64,000 bases of DNA, taken from positions 62,001-126,000 of the forward strand of contig NZ_FODR01000012.1 of assembly GCF_900110415.1 (NCBI RefSeq), read 5' to 3'. Each line of letters begins with the position of its first letter. Position 1 is the stretch's first letter. Positions 17,526-25,764 of the stretch are shown here, piece after piece. This DNA comes from Mucilaginibacter sp. OK283 (lineage in GTDB: Bacteria > Bacteroidota > Bacteroidia > Sphingobacteriales > Sphingobacteriaceae). Both the position numbers and the translations under genes were made by a program. The notes beneath the pieces were generated by a model. That model did no database searches. It saw only the letters and a program-made list of their open reading frames with translations, and was not told the origin of the DNA.

Positions 17526-18851
17526 ATGCGGGGCACAACATTTACGTTTCTGATAACAATTTACGGTTTATTATTGGGGAGTTGCAGTATTCAAAGCCAT
17601 TCCATTAATAAACGGAATATTAAAAAGCAGTTTGAGCAATCGCAGGTGTCCAATGATCATTTTACCGGTTTTGCTTTGTACGATATGGACCAAAAAAAGA
17701 TGGTATTTGAGTTAAATTCTGATAAATATTTTACCCCCGCATCAAACACCAAACTGTTTACTTTTTATACCTGCCTTAAAATGCTGGGCGATTCGATACC
17801 CGCATTAAAGTACGAGGTGCACAATGATTCGTTGGTATTTTGGGGCACCGGCGACCCATCCTTTTTACACAGCGATCTTAAAGGAATTAAAGGCTTAAGT
17901 TTTTTAAAAAACAGTAATAAAAACCTGTATTGGTCGGCCACCGGTTATACCGGTAAAATTTTTGGCCCGGGATGGGGATGGGATGATTATAACGACGATT
18001 ACCAGCAGGAGCTAAGCGTTTTCCCGATAGAAGATAACGAAGTGTTTTTATATGGCGATGCCGATGGAAACCTGCAGGTAAAACCGCAATACTTTAAAAG
18101 ATTTTTAACCCGCGACCCCGACTTTAAGCCCGCCGGATTTAAAGTACAGCGCGATTTATTAACTAACCGTTTTGCTTATCCGCAAACAGACATTCCTAAA
18201 AAATTCAACCAGTTGGTACCCTGGAAAACAAGCGACATGCTTACAAAAGCATTGTTGGAAGATACGTTAAAAAAACCTGTTTACCTAACGTACTTGCCCA
18301 TCAGCAACTCAGCTAAAACAATTTATAACACCAACGCCGATTCTGTGTACCGACGAATGCTGCAGCCCAGCGATAATTTTATTGCCGAACAATTGCTGCT
18401 GGTTTGCTCGTCGGTAAAGTTTAATATGCTGAACGCCGATTCGGTAATCAATTACTCGAAAAAGCACTTTTTAAATGATTTACCCGATGAGCCGCAATGG
18501 GTAGACGGATCGGGCCTGTCGCGTTACAATCTGTTTACCCCGCGCAGCATGGTAAAATTACTATGCAAAATTGCCGGCGAAGTTAAAAGTGATACACTGC
18601 TGCACAGCCTGATGCCTGCGGGGGGGCTAACCGGTACCATTAAAAATGCCTATAAAACAGATAACGGGAAGGCTTTTGTTTGGGCTAAAACCGGATCGTT
18701 ATCCAATAATCATAATCAAAGCGGTTACCTGGTAACCCGTAAGGGCAAGCACCTGGCCTTCGCTTTCATGAATAACAATTTTACCCGGCCCGCTAAAGAT
18801 ATCAGGGGCGAAATGGTTAGGGTGATGACATGGATACATGAAACGTATTGA
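17526..18851 (+). CDS. dacB: D-alanyl-D-alanine carboxypeptidase/endopeptidase (PBP4, peptidase S13)
   Basis: Penicillin-binding protein of 441 residues that trims or cleaves peptidoglycan cross-bridges in the periplasm. The N terminus ends in LLLGSC, a lipobox with Cys20, so it is probably a lipoprotein. The active-site motif SxxK is Ser73-Asn-Thr-Lys76, the SxN motif is SDN in LQPSDNFIAEQ, and the KTG motif is in VWAKTGSLS near residue 391. Order and spacing match family S13. The long insert between SxxK and SxN is also typical. It is divergent from the PDZ protease and lies near murQ and a tail-specific protease, a cell-wall neighbourhood. The gene symbol is by family analogy. Confidence 0.87.
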   Translation: MRGTTFTFLITIYGLLLGSCSIQSHSINKRNIKKQFEQSQVSNDHFTGFALYDMDQKKMVFELNSDKYFTPASNTKLFTFYTCLKMLGDSIPALKYEVHNDSLVFWGTGDPSFLHSDLKGIKGLSFLKNSNKNLYWSATGYTGKIFGPGWGWDDYNDDYQQELSVFPIEDNEVFLYGDADGNLQVKPQYFKRFLTRDPDFKPAGFKVQRDLLTNRFAYPQTDIPKKFNQLVPWKTSDMLTKALLEDTLKKPVYLTYLPISNSAKTIYNTNADSVYRRMLQPSDNFIAEQLLLVCSSVKFNMLNADSVINYSKKHFLNDLPDEPQWVDGSGLSRYNLFTPRSMVKLLCKIAGEVKSDTLLHSLMPAGGLTGTIKNAYKTDNGKAFVWAKTGSLSNNHNQSGYLVTRKGKHLAFAFMNNNFTRPAKDIRGEMVRVMTWIHETY

Positions 18852-18856
18852 GCGGC

Positions 18857-18900
18857 AGCCCCCTCTAAATCTCCCCCGGTAGGGGAGACTTACAGGGGCT
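18857..18900. repeat. Nested hairpin element, family D
   Basis: Outer arms AGCCCC (18857-18862) and AGGGGCT (18894-18900) enclose an inner hairpin TCTCCCC (18870-18876) / GGGGAGA (18882-18888). From memory, this C-rich and G-rich string with the middle word CTCTAAATCTCCCCC recurs in intergenic regions of many Bacteroidota. It fills the gap between two convergent genes and its last bases form part of the stop codon of the minus-strand gene at 18899. It may also act as a terminator. Confidence 0.65.
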
Positions 18901-19465
18901 AATTCAGCCTCCTCACCATCTGTTCTTCCACTTTTTTAAACACCTGGATGGGCTTAAGGCTGCGCCAGCCCAGATCATCTAACTGGCCACCAAAGTTGAT
19001 GTAGTAATCAATATTATTACGCTTAAATTCGTCAATCACGTGCTCGCGGAAGTTGACGCCAGCTATCCATCCGTCTTCAACATCCTGAAACCACTCTTCG
19101 TAATAACAGTCATCTGAAGAGTGGAAGTTGAGGATATTTTCGCCTATCAGTATAAAATGATTGATACCGTTATCAATCATCAACTCCAGTATCTCGCGTT
19201 TCAGCATCATGATATCGTTGTTAATGGCATCATTCCACTCGCCTATAAACTCAATAATGGTATAGCCTTTTTCATAATCGGCATACAGCACCTTCATGTA
19301 TAACGTGTTGGAGCCGAACGAATCCCATTGTGGATGCAGCAGATAGTTGTATACCTGCTTATCAAACTCAAACTCACTATACTCCGTAGCATAAAAAGGC
19401 GAATATTCGTCTTCGGCTGCTATGTAATCATCCCTCCAGCGGTAATATGGTTCTATCTCGTGCAT
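18899..19465 (-). CDS. Conserved hypothetical acidic cytoplasmic protein
   Basis: A 188-residue soluble protein, rich in Asp, Glu, Tyr and Trp, with no signal peptide or membrane segment. The start MHEIEPYYRWRDDYIAAEDEYSPFYATEYSEFEF is very acidic; a central part (GYTIIEFIGEWNDAINNDIMMLKREILELMIDNGINHFILIGENIL) has an alpha/beta pattern. I do not recognise a named family or catalytic motif. The gene is bounded on both sides by repeats: family D at its 3' end and family A at its 5' side. murQ lies upstream on the same strand, about 105 bp away, and may share a transcript. Function unknown. Confidence 0.75.
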   Translation of the reverse strand: MHEIEPYYRWRDDYIAAEDEYSPFYATEYSEFEFDKQVYNYLLHPQWDSFGSNTLYMKVLYADYEKGYTIIEFIGEWNDAINNDIMMLKREILELMIDNGINHFILIGENILNFHSSDDCYYEEWFQDVEDGWIAGVNFREHVIDEFKRNNIDYYINFGGQLDDLGWRSLKPIQVFKKVEEQMVRRLN

Positions 19466-19469
19466 TGTT

Positions 19470-19571
19470 CAGATGTGCAAATTTCAAATGTGCAGATTTC
19501 AAATTTCAGATGTGCAGATGTTAAAGTTAATAACATCATTTGCACATCTGAAATCTGCATATCTGCACATC
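19470..19571. repeat. Word-repeat inverted element, family A (copy 1)
   Basis: Left arm (19470-19520) is TTCARAT and GTGCARAT words in tandem; right arm (19534-19571) is the inverted form (ATCTGAA, ATCTGCAT, ATCTGCAC). The central loop is 13 bp. The element occupies the entire gap between the hypothetical gene at 18899 and murQ, and its right end supplies the first bases of the murQ stop codon at 19570-19572. Copies 2 and 3 lie at 22070-22232 and 22976-23067. Confidence 0.8.
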
Positions 19572-20379
19572 AAGCAGTTTTATAATTATCAACAGCAGCT
19601 CTTACACTACCGTATTTTTTTAACAGGGTGGCGGCTTCAGCTTCGGCCAGGCCGGTTTCGTCCATTACCATGTGGGTGCCACGGTCAATCAGCTTATCGT
19701 TACTTAATTGCATATCAACCATTTTATTCCCTTTTACCTTACCCAGCTGAATCATTACACTGGTGCTTAGCATATTTAAAACCAGTTTTTGGGCGGTGCC
19801 TGCCTTCATCCGGGTCGATCCGGTTAAAAACTCAGGCCCGGTAACTACTTCAACCGGGTATTGGGCAGCAGCCGCAACAGGGCTGCCACTATTGCAAACT
19901 ATACAACCGGTAACCATGTTATGACTGTTTGCTGCTTTAAGCCCCCCAATTACATAGGGCGTAGTGCCCGATGCGGCAATACCTACCACTACATCTTTTT
20001 CTGTCACATTATACTCCAACAGGTTGTGCCAGGCAAGTTCGGCGTTGTCTTCTGCAAATTCAACGGCCTTACGAATTGCTCCATCGCCGCCGGCTATCAA
20101 CCCTACTACCATGTCAAACGGAACACCAAATGTTGGCGGGCACTCTGACGCATCAACCACACCAAGGCGGCCACTGGTACCGGCACCAATGTAAAAAAGG
20201 CGGCCGCCATGCTTCATCTTTTCGGCGGTTATGGTGGCCAGCGCCTCAATCTGAGGCAATGCTTTGGCCACCGCAAGTGGTACCGTCTGGTCTTCCCGGT
20301 TTATGTTTTCCAGGATTTCTTTTACCGATTGCAACTCCAGGTTTTTATAATGCGATTCCCTTTCGGTGGTACGTTCCAT
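19570..20379 (-). CDS. murQ: N-acetylmuramic acid 6-phosphate etherase
   Basis: Removes the lactyl ether from MurNAc-6-phosphate to give GlcNAc-6-phosphate during cell-wall recycling. The 269-residue protein has the SIS (sugar isomerase) fold: GRLFYIGAGTSGRLGVVDASECPPTFG near 60-86 is the signature with the catalytic Glu, and a second conserved stretch EFLTGSTRMKAGTAQKLVLNM follows. The start MERTTERES is typical for MurQ. No amgK/murU, nagA or anhydro-MurNAc kinase gene is beside it. The gene is divergent from the processing protease. Its stop codon is formed by the end of repeat family A. Confidence 0.95.
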   Translation of the reverse strand: MERTTERESHYKNLELQSVKEILENINREDQTVPLAVAKALPQIEALATITAEKMKHGGRLFYIGAGTSGRLGVVDASECPPTFGVPFDMVVGLIAGGDGAIRKAVEFAEDNAELAWHNLLEYNVTEKDVVVGIAASGTTPYVIGGLKAANSHNMVTGCIVCNSGSPVAAAAQYPVEVVTGPEFLTGSTRMKAGTAQKLVLNMLSTSVMIQLGKVKGNKMVDMQLSNDKLIDRGTHMVMDETGLAEAEAATLLKKYGSVRAAVDNYKTA

Positions 20380-20462
20380 TAATTTTTAATAATTTATAAC
20401 AAAATTCGTTAAAAAACATCAAATGCAAGGCTGCCGATAAAAATTATTGGCAACGCATTGAT

Positions 20463-20470
20463 TAACTTTG
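20463..20470 (+). promoter_or_regulatory. Candidate -7 element for the processing protease
   Basis: TAACTTTG matches TAnnTTTG exactly and is 10 bp before the ATG, giving a nearly leaderless mRNA. I see no TTTG at the expected 19-21 bp upstream (the nearest TTG, 20447-20449, is only 13 bp away), so this is tentative. Confidence 0.4.
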
Positions 20471-20480
20471 TTTGCTGAAT

Positions 20481-22064
20481 ATGAAAAAGACTGCGGGTGT
20501 AATTTTCAGGACGCTGATCCTGTTGCTGGTGGGCATTACTATTGGATTATACATTAGTAGGAATAATGGCGACCGTAACCTTGGCTTTTCGTTTTCTGGG
20601 GATGATAAACTATCTAAAGTGCTAACCCTGGTTGGTGAAAATTATGTGGATAGCGTAAATGTTGACAGCATTGAAGGCGCATCAATTAACGAGTTGCTGC
20701 AAAACCTCGACCCACATTCGCTATACCTGCCGCCGCAACAGGCGCAAAACATCAACGAACGCTTAGAGGGGGGCTTCAACGGCATCGGCATTGAATACGT
20801 GTTACTACGCGATACACTGGTAATTACCCAGGTATATGCCGGAGGGCCTGCCGATAAAGCGGGCTTACCTGTAGGGAGTAAAGTTGTTAATGTTGATCAT
20901 AAAAAGTTCTCGGGCACAAAACTAACGACCGATAAAGTGAATGATATTTTCCGGGGCGAAAAAGATGCCACCATTGTGATGGATGTGATAAACCCTAATG
21001 GCAAAGGCACTAAAGCATTTGCCATGAAACGCGGCCGGGTTGATATCAGCAGCATAAACGCGGCTTATATGGCCACGGCCAATACAGGCTACATCAAAAT
21101 AAGCAAGTTTGCTGCTACTACCGATGTGGATTTCAGGACAGCACTTAACCGGCTAAAGGTTGATGGCATGAATAAACTGGTACTTGATCTTCGGGGCAAT
21201 GGCGGCGGGTATCTAAGCGCAGCTACATCAATGGCCGACGAATTTTTGGGCAAGGGGAAACTAATTGTATACACCAAAGGCATCCATGAGCCCCGCACTG
21301 ATTATTTTGCCACGGATTCGGGCACTTTTCAACAAGGTAAAGTAACCGTATTGATAGATGAATATTCGGCATCGGCAAGTGAAATATTGGCCGGCGCTTT
21401 ACAGGATTTGGATAGGGCTACCATTGTTGGCCGCCGATCTTTTGGCAAGGGGTTGGTGCAACAGCAGTTTCCGTTTGGCGATGGCTCGGCTATTAATTTA
21501 ACGGTGGCAAGGTATTATACCCCATCCGGCAGATCAATCCAAAAATCATATAAAGGCGGCATTAGCAGTTACCGCAATGAGCTGGCCCAGCGCATGCAAA
21601 AAGGCGAATTGTTTTCTGAACAAAGCAACCGCAGTGATTCCGTTTTTAAAGGATCATCATACCACACCACAGGTGGCCGCAAAGTTTACAGCGGCGGCGG
21701 CATTATGCCCGACGTTTTTGTACCTGCTGATACTACCCAAAACACACAAGTTGTGCAAAACCTTGGCGAACAACAGCTATTTTCGGCTTATGTGATTGAT
21801 AAAATGCAACCCTTACTGGGCAAGTATGCCAATGGCGAAGACTTTATAAAACATTATAACATCAGTGATGATGATTTTCGTGGTTTTATCCTATACTCAT
21901 CTCAAACCCTAAAGGAAATGGATTCGCGCGAATTGCTGCAATCAAAAGATTATATCAAAAACATCCTAAAAGCAAGCGCAGCCCGGCTTAAATGGGGCGA
22001 TAACGCTTTCCAGGAAGTGATGAACACCAATGATGTGGCTTATAAAAAGGCGTTGGAGCAGTAG
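20481..22064 (+). CDS. C-terminal processing peptidase, S41 family (CtpA/Prc-like)
   Basis: Membrane-anchored periplasmic serine protease of 527 residues. I use the ATG at 20481 rather than the TTG at 20472. The N-terminal helix (about 3-24) is a membrane anchor or signal. A PDZ domain (about 85-165, with GGFNGIGIEYVLL and GGPADKAGLPVGSKV) selects substrate C termini. The catalytic core has VLIDEYSASASEILAGALQD with the nucleophilic Ser after the EYSA motif, and FGKGLVQQ with the general-base Lys. The C-terminal 130 residues are the usual helical extension. Such proteases mature or degrade envelope proteins, including peptidoglycan enzymes; the nearby dacB and murQ fit this. Divergent from murQ. 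Confidence 0.92.
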   Translation: MKKTAGVIFRTLILLLVGITIGLYISRNNGDRNLGFSFSGDDKLSKVLTLVGENYVDSVNVDSIEGASINELLQNLDPHSLYLPPQQAQNINERLEGGFNGIGIEYVLLRDTLVITQVYAGGPADKAGLPVGSKVVNVDHKKFSGTKLTTDKVNDIFRGEKDATIVMDVINPNGKGTKAFAMKRGRVDISSINAAYMATANTGYIKISKFAATTDVDFRTALNRLKVDGMNKLVLDLRGNGGGYLSAATSMADEFLGKGKLIVYTKGIHEPRTDYFATDSGTFQQGKVTVLIDEYSASASEILAGALQDLDRATIVGRRSFGKGLVQQQFPFGDGSAINLTVARYYTPSGRSIQKSYKGGISSYRNELAQRMQKGELFSEQSNRSDSVFKGSSYHTTGGRKVYSGGGIMPDVFVPADTTQNTQVVQNLGEQQLFSAYVIDKMQPLLGKYANGEDFIKHYNISDDDFRGFILYSSQTLKEMDSRELLQSKDYIKNILKASAARLKWGDNAFQEVMNTNDVAYKKALEQ

Positions 22065-22069
22065 GGATG

Positions 22070-22232
22070 GATGTGCAGATTTCAGATTCCAAATGTGCAG
22101 ATGAAAAAAAGAAAGGGGATGATGGTTTGATTGGCAAATCGTTATCCCCTTTTTCATTATGGCTTTCCATGTTTTACAAACCAATCATCTGCACATCTAT
22201 AAGATCATCTGCACATCTGAAATCTGCTCATC
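22070..22232. repeat. Word-repeat inverted element, family A (copy 2)
   Basis: Left arm 22070-22103 and right arm 22184-22232 carry the same GTGCAGAT/TTCAGAT words and their complements as copy 1. Between them lies a hairpin terminator (22111-22154). The left arm begins 5 bp after the protease stop codon and the right arm ends in the stop codon of the lipoprotein gene at 22231. Confidence 0.8.
22111..22154. terminator. Bidirectional terminator inside repeat copy 2
   Basis: GAAAGGGGAT (22111-22120) pairs with ATCCCCTTTTT (22144-22154); an A-run precedes it and a T-run closes it, so it can terminate both converging transcripts. Confidence 0.7.
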
Positions 22233-22893
22233 AATGCGATGCCTTATTTAATGTCATTATCCCATTGGTATAATAAATCAGGTGGCCGTTATCGTCGCGT
22301 ATCATAGCCAGGGGGTATGACTGATTTGGCGGAGTAACCCGCCATGCTTTAACCAACTGCCCGTGCGAATCAGGACTAATATCAAGATAACCAAACTCGG
22401 CAACCAGGCACGATGAGGTGATTTTGTTTGTAACAGCATACCCATCATTTTTTGCCTCCTGCATAAATACATAACGCAATTGCGAAAGCCTGGTATGTGG
22501 CACCGTATCAAGCGTAACCGAATTATACAGGTACCCGCTTGTTGATTGATAAATCCCGTTGTTAAAGTGGTAAATTACCTGGGCAAACAATATAGGCTGG
22601 TTATTGGCATAAAGCTGGTTAAATACATGCTGCATAACATGCACCGGGCCATTTGTAGTAATGGTATCGTTTAATGTTGCGCCACCTACAACCTGGTTTG
22701 CTGTAGCAATGTGGTTATCCTGCAAAAGCTTTAGCGCTGCTGCAAGCTCGGTTTTGTTAGGATCGGAGTAATCGCGCTTTATGCGGCTGATACAGCCATT
22801 ATCGTCCTGAACGGCAACTAAGGGCGATTTTTTACAGGATGAGCCAAGGGCCAAGGCCACCAAGACAATGCAGGATAATTTTTTAGCAAACAT
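22231..22893 (-). CDS. Hypothetical lipoprotein
   Basis: A 220-residue protein with a clear lipoprotein signal: MFAKKLSCIVLVALALGSSCKKS, lipidated Cys at about residue 20. The mature part is globular with mixed alpha/beta segments, including a C-terminal YPLAMIRDDNGHLIYYTNGIMTL. The repeated DDNG motifs (VAVQDDNGCISR, MIRDDNGHLIYY) suggest beta turns, perhaps duplicated halves. I do not recognise the family. It stands alone between two copies of repeat family A and upstream of der on the same strand order. Confidence 0.72.
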   Translation of the reverse strand: MFAKKLSCIVLVALALGSSCKKSPLVAVQDDNGCISRIKRDYSDPNKTELAAALKLLQDNHIATANQVVGGATLNDTITTNGPVHVMQHVFNQLYANNQPILFAQVIYHFNNGIYQSTSGYLYNSVTLDTVPHTRLSQLRYVFMQEAKNDGYAVTNKITSSCLVAEFGYLDISPDSHGQLVKAWRVTPPNQSYPLAMIRDDNGHLIYYTNGIMTLNKASH

Positions 22894-22975
22894 AACAGCT
22901 TAAGGTTTAGCTATATTACGCATGCAAAACCTCAAATGATACATTATTTTAGATTTTTTGATGTGCGGAAAAGGA

Positions 22976-23067
22976 ATGTGCAGATGTGCAAATTTCAGAT
23001 GTGCAGATGAGCGGAAAGGATCGCCACCTATTCAATCAAAAAATCATCTGTATATCTGCATATCTGA
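22976..23067. repeat. Word-repeat inverted element, family A (copy 3)
   Basis: Left arm 22976-23010 (GTGCAGAT, GTGCAAAT, TTCAGAT words), right arm 23044-23067 (ATCATCTG, TATATCTGCATATCTGA). It ends 3 bp before the der stop codon at 23071. The right arm has drifted more than in the other copies. Confidence 0.75.
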
Positions 23068-23070
23068 GTT

Positions 23071-24372
23071 TTATTTCTGCCTGAACCACACCTGAATCGG
23101 CGCTCCGCTGAAATCAAAGTTTTCCCTTAGTTTGTTTTCAATAAAGCGATAGTAAGGCTCTTTAACATACTGCGGCAAATTACAGAAGAAGGCGAACATG
23201 GGCGATGAACCAGCAATTTGGGTGATGTATTTAATTTTTACGTATTTGCCTTTGATGGATGGCGGCGGATAGTTTTCGATAATCGGCAGCATTACCTCGT
23301 TCAGTTTGGAGGTAGCTATTTTACGGGCGCGGTTTTGGTAAACCTGGTTGGCCACGTCAATTACCTTTAACACACGTTGCTTTTCGGTAACGGATGTAAA
23401 CACGATAGGTACATCAGTAAATGGAGCAATCTTCTCGCGGATCATCTCTTCAAAAACCTTAACGGTTTTGTTATTTTTTTCGATTAAATCCCACTTATTC
23501 ACCACAACCATAATGCCTTTTTTATTCTTTTCGGCCAGGTGGAAGATATTGATATCTTGTGATTCGATGCCTTCAACTGCATCAATCATCAAAATAATTA
23601 CGTCGGCTTCTTCCAAAGCCTTTATAGTACGCATTACCGAGTAAAACTCGATGTTTTCTTTAACCTTGGTTTTTTTACGCATCCCGGCAGTATCAATCAG
23701 CATAAAATCGTGCCCGTACTGGTTGTAATGGATGTGGATAGAATCGCGGGTGGTACCGGCAATAGGGGTAACTATGTTGCGGTCTTTACCTATAAGCGAG
23801 TTGATGATAGATGATTTACCCACGTTTGGACGGCCAACGATGGCGTATTTAGGGCGGGTATTTTCTTCAAGCACCTCGTCGTCAAAATGCTTTACAACTT
23901 CGTCAAGCAACTCGCCTGTACCAGAACCTGTCATGGATGAGATGCTGTAAATCTCGCCCAGGCCCAGGCTATAAAACTCGGTAGCATCAGATAATAGCGC
24001 GTTGTTATCCAGTTTGTTTACTACCACAAAAACCGGCTTTTTGCTTTTGCGCAGCATGGTGGCAATTTCATCGTCAAGATCGGTAATGCCTGTTGTAACA
24101 TCAACCATAAACAAAATAACCGATGCTTCTTCAATTGCTATTTCTACCTGCTCACGAATGGCAGTCTCAAAAATATCAGCAGAGTTGGCTACATAGCCGC
24201 CTGTATCAATTACGGTAAACTGGTGGTCGGTCCATTCAGAAACACCGTAGTGCCTGTCGCGGGTTACACCGCTAAAATCGTCAACAATGGCTTTGCGGGT
24301 TTCGGTTAAGCGATTATATAAAGTTGATTTGCCTACGTTAGGGCGGCCAACAATGGCTACTATGTTACTCAT
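23071..24372 (-). CDS. der: Ribosome biogenesis GTPase Der (EngA)
   Basis: Essential GTPase for 50S subunit assembly, 433 residues, usual length. Two tandem G domains: Walker A GRPNVGKST near residues 8-16 with DTGG, then a second GRPNVGKSS at about 182 with DTAG and NKWD. The C-terminal KH-like domain ends in PIQVWFRQK. The start MSNIVAIVGRPNVGKS is the standard Der N terminus. The era gene lies directly upstream on the same strand (gap 146 bp, holding repeat family B and a likely promoter). No anomaly. Confidence 0.97.
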   Translation of the reverse strand: MSNIVAIVGRPNVGKSTLYNRLTETRKAIVDDFSGVTRDRHYGVSEWTDHQFTVIDTGGYVANSADIFETAIREQVEIAIEEASVILFMVDVTTGITDLDDEIATMLRKSKKPVFVVVNKLDNNALLSDATEFYSLGLGEIYSISSMTGSGTGELLDEVVKHFDDEVLEENTRPKYAIVGRPNVGKSSIINSLIGKDRNIVTPIAGTTRDSIHIHYNQYGHDFMLIDTAGMRKKTKVKENIEFYSVMRTIKALEEADVIILMIDAVEGIESQDINIFHLAEKNKKGIMVVVNKWDLIEKNNKTVKVFEEMIREKIAPFTDVPIVFTSVTEKQRVLKVIDVANQVYQNRARKIATSKLNEVMLPIIENYPPPSIKGKYVKIKYITQIAGSSPMFAFFCNLPQYVKEPYYRFIENKLRENFDFSGAPIQVWFRQK

Positions 24373-24383
24373 GCTTTTAAATT

Positions 24384-24512
24384 AGAGTCAAGAATCAAGA
24401 ACCAAGAGTCAAGATTTATGCAAATCTATCTATCTTAAAATTCCTGTTCTATATATAAATGAAATTTTATTAAAGGGTCAAGACAAAATCCTGATTCTTG
24501 ACTCTTGATTCT
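24384..24512. repeat. Heptad inverted-repeat element, family B (copy 2)
   Basis: Left arm 24384-24414 is AGAGTCA/AGAATCA/AGAACCA/AGAGTCA/AGA; right arm 24491-24512 is TGATTCT/TGACTCT/TGATTCT. Perfect 7-base periodicity with R/Y changes only. The arms are 76 bp apart and enclose the candidate der promoter. The right arm ends 6 bp from the era stop codon. Confidence 0.82.
24421..24428 (-). promoter_or_regulatory. Candidate -7 element for der
   Basis: The plus-strand CAAATCTA reads TAGATTTG on the minus strand, an exact TAnnTTTG, 49 bp before the der start. No TTTG at 19-21 bp spacing was found, so only the -7 box supports it. It lies between the two arms of repeat family B; if used, the left arm would be in the der leader. 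Confidence 0.4.
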
Positions 24513-24518
24513 TTCGGT

Positions 24519-25397
24519 CTATGATTCGTATCCGAATTTTTTAAGGTAATTTTTTTTGCTGCGCCAGTCGGGGATCACTTTTACAAACATCTCCAGGAAA
24601 ATTTTCTTCTGAAAAAACTCTTCCATATCGCGACGGGCGTAAGTGCCTACTATTTTAAGCATACTGCCCCCCTGGCCAATAATGATATTCTTTTGCGAAT
24701 CGCGCTCTACAATAATTTCGGCGCTGATGCGGTGCAGTTTTTCGCCTTCAACAAATGCGGTTACTATTACTTCGGCGCTGTAAGGAATCTCTTTTTTGTA
24801 CTGTTTAAGTAATTGCGCCCGGATCATCTCCGACGCAAAAAAGCGGTCGTTCCTATCCGTAAGCTGATCTTTTTCATAATAAGCCGGGTGCTCTGGCAAA
24901 TTGCCTATCACAAAATCCATAATGGCTTTAATATTATGGCCCAACAAAGCCGATATGGCGAAAATGGCTTTGGGGTTTAATTTCTCCTGCCAAAACTCCA
25001 CTTTCTTTTTTACGGTTTCCTCATCGCTTTGGTCAATCTTGTTGATCAATACAGCAATTGGCGCCAACGAACCTTCCAGCTTTTTTAACACGTCGGTTTC
25101 GTCAAACTCCTCGTAAATATCGGTAACCAGCAAAATCAGGTCGGCATCAACAATTGATCCGTCTACCTGGTGCATCATACTTTCGTGCAATGCGTAATGT
25201 GGTTTGATAACCCCGGGGGTGTCCGAAAACACAATCTGGTAGTTATCATCGTTAACAATTCCCAAAATACGGTGCCTGGTAGTTTGCGCTTTTGGGGTGA
25301 TAATTGACATTTTTTCGCCAACAAGGGCGTTCATAAGGGTTGATTTCCCGGCATTGGGCTTACCAATTATACTTACAAAACCTGCCTGGTGACTCAT
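24519..25397 (-). CDS. era: GTPase Era
   Basis: Essential GTPase that binds 16S rRNA near its 3' end in 30S maturation. The 292-residue product starts at the ATG at 25397 (MSHQAGFVSIIGKPNAGKST), a standard Era N terminus; an upstream in-frame start would add 11 residues inside the promoter. G motifs: GKPNAGKST, DTPG, NKID. The C-terminal KH domain carries IIVERDSQKNIIIGQGGSMLK. Order era-der on the minus strand. Divergent from the initiator tRNA, sharing a palindromic promoter region. Confidence 0.96.
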   Translation of the reverse strand: MSHQAGFVSIIGKPNAGKSTLMNALVGEKMSIITPKAQTTRHRILGIVNDDNYQIVFSDTPGVIKPHYALHESMMHQVDGSIVDADLILLVTDIYEEFDETDVLKKLEGSLAPIAVLINKIDQSDEETVKKKVEFWQEKLNPKAIFAISALLGHNIKAIMDFVIGNLPEHPAYYEKDQLTDRNDRFFASEMIRAQLLKQYKKEIPYSAEVIVTAFVEGEKLHRISAEIIVERDSQKNIIIGQGGSMLKIVGTYARRDMEEFFQKKIFLEMFVKVIPDWRSKKNYLKKFGYES

Positions 25398-25418
25398 ATA
25401 AAAATAATTAAAAATATA

Positions 25419-25459
25419 TTTGGACTGCAAAGAAACGAATTATATCTTTGCAGTCCAAT
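25419..25459. promoter_or_regulatory. Palindromic divergent promoter for era (minus) and tRNA-fMet (plus)
   Basis: Plus strand: TTTG 25419-25422, 20 bp, TATCTTTG 25443-25450, an exact Bacteroidota -33/-7 pair. Minus strand: TTG (plus 25456-25458), 20 bp, TTTCTTTG (plus 25428-25435). Both lie in one inverted repeat: TTGGACTGCAAAGA and TCTTTGCAGTCCAA pair perfectly, so each promoter's -33 element overlaps the initially transcribed bases of the other. Confidence 0.65.
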
Positions 25460-25541
25460 TAAAACGGAGTGCAAAATTGCATTTTGACAATTGGAAGCAC
25501 CTTTCCGAGGTTATGACGGAATGCAACATATACCAATACAG

Positions 25542-25614
<73 letters not shown>

Positions 25615-25626
25615 CATTTAAGTCGG

Positions 25627-25660
25627 AAGCCTCAAGTCGAAAGATTTGAGGCTTTTTTGT
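25627..25660 (+). terminator. Terminator after the tRNA
   Basis: AAGCCTCAA (25627-25635) pairs with TTGAGGCTT (25646-25654), followed by TTTTTG. Intrinsic terminator 13 bp beyond the tRNA. Confidence 0.78.
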
Positions 25661-25764
25661 TGGATCAAACTCTCAATCAGGTCCATAATTAATTTGCAAA
25701 TAAAATTGTTTCGGGTGTTTTAAGTAAATGGTGATATTTGCCATTGTAAAAGTAAACATAGCCC

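Noticed and set aside
19470..23067. Possible CRISPR array from repeated GTGCAGAT strings
   Set aside because: Units are 7-15 bp, directly abutting, without unique spacers of constant length; no cas genes.
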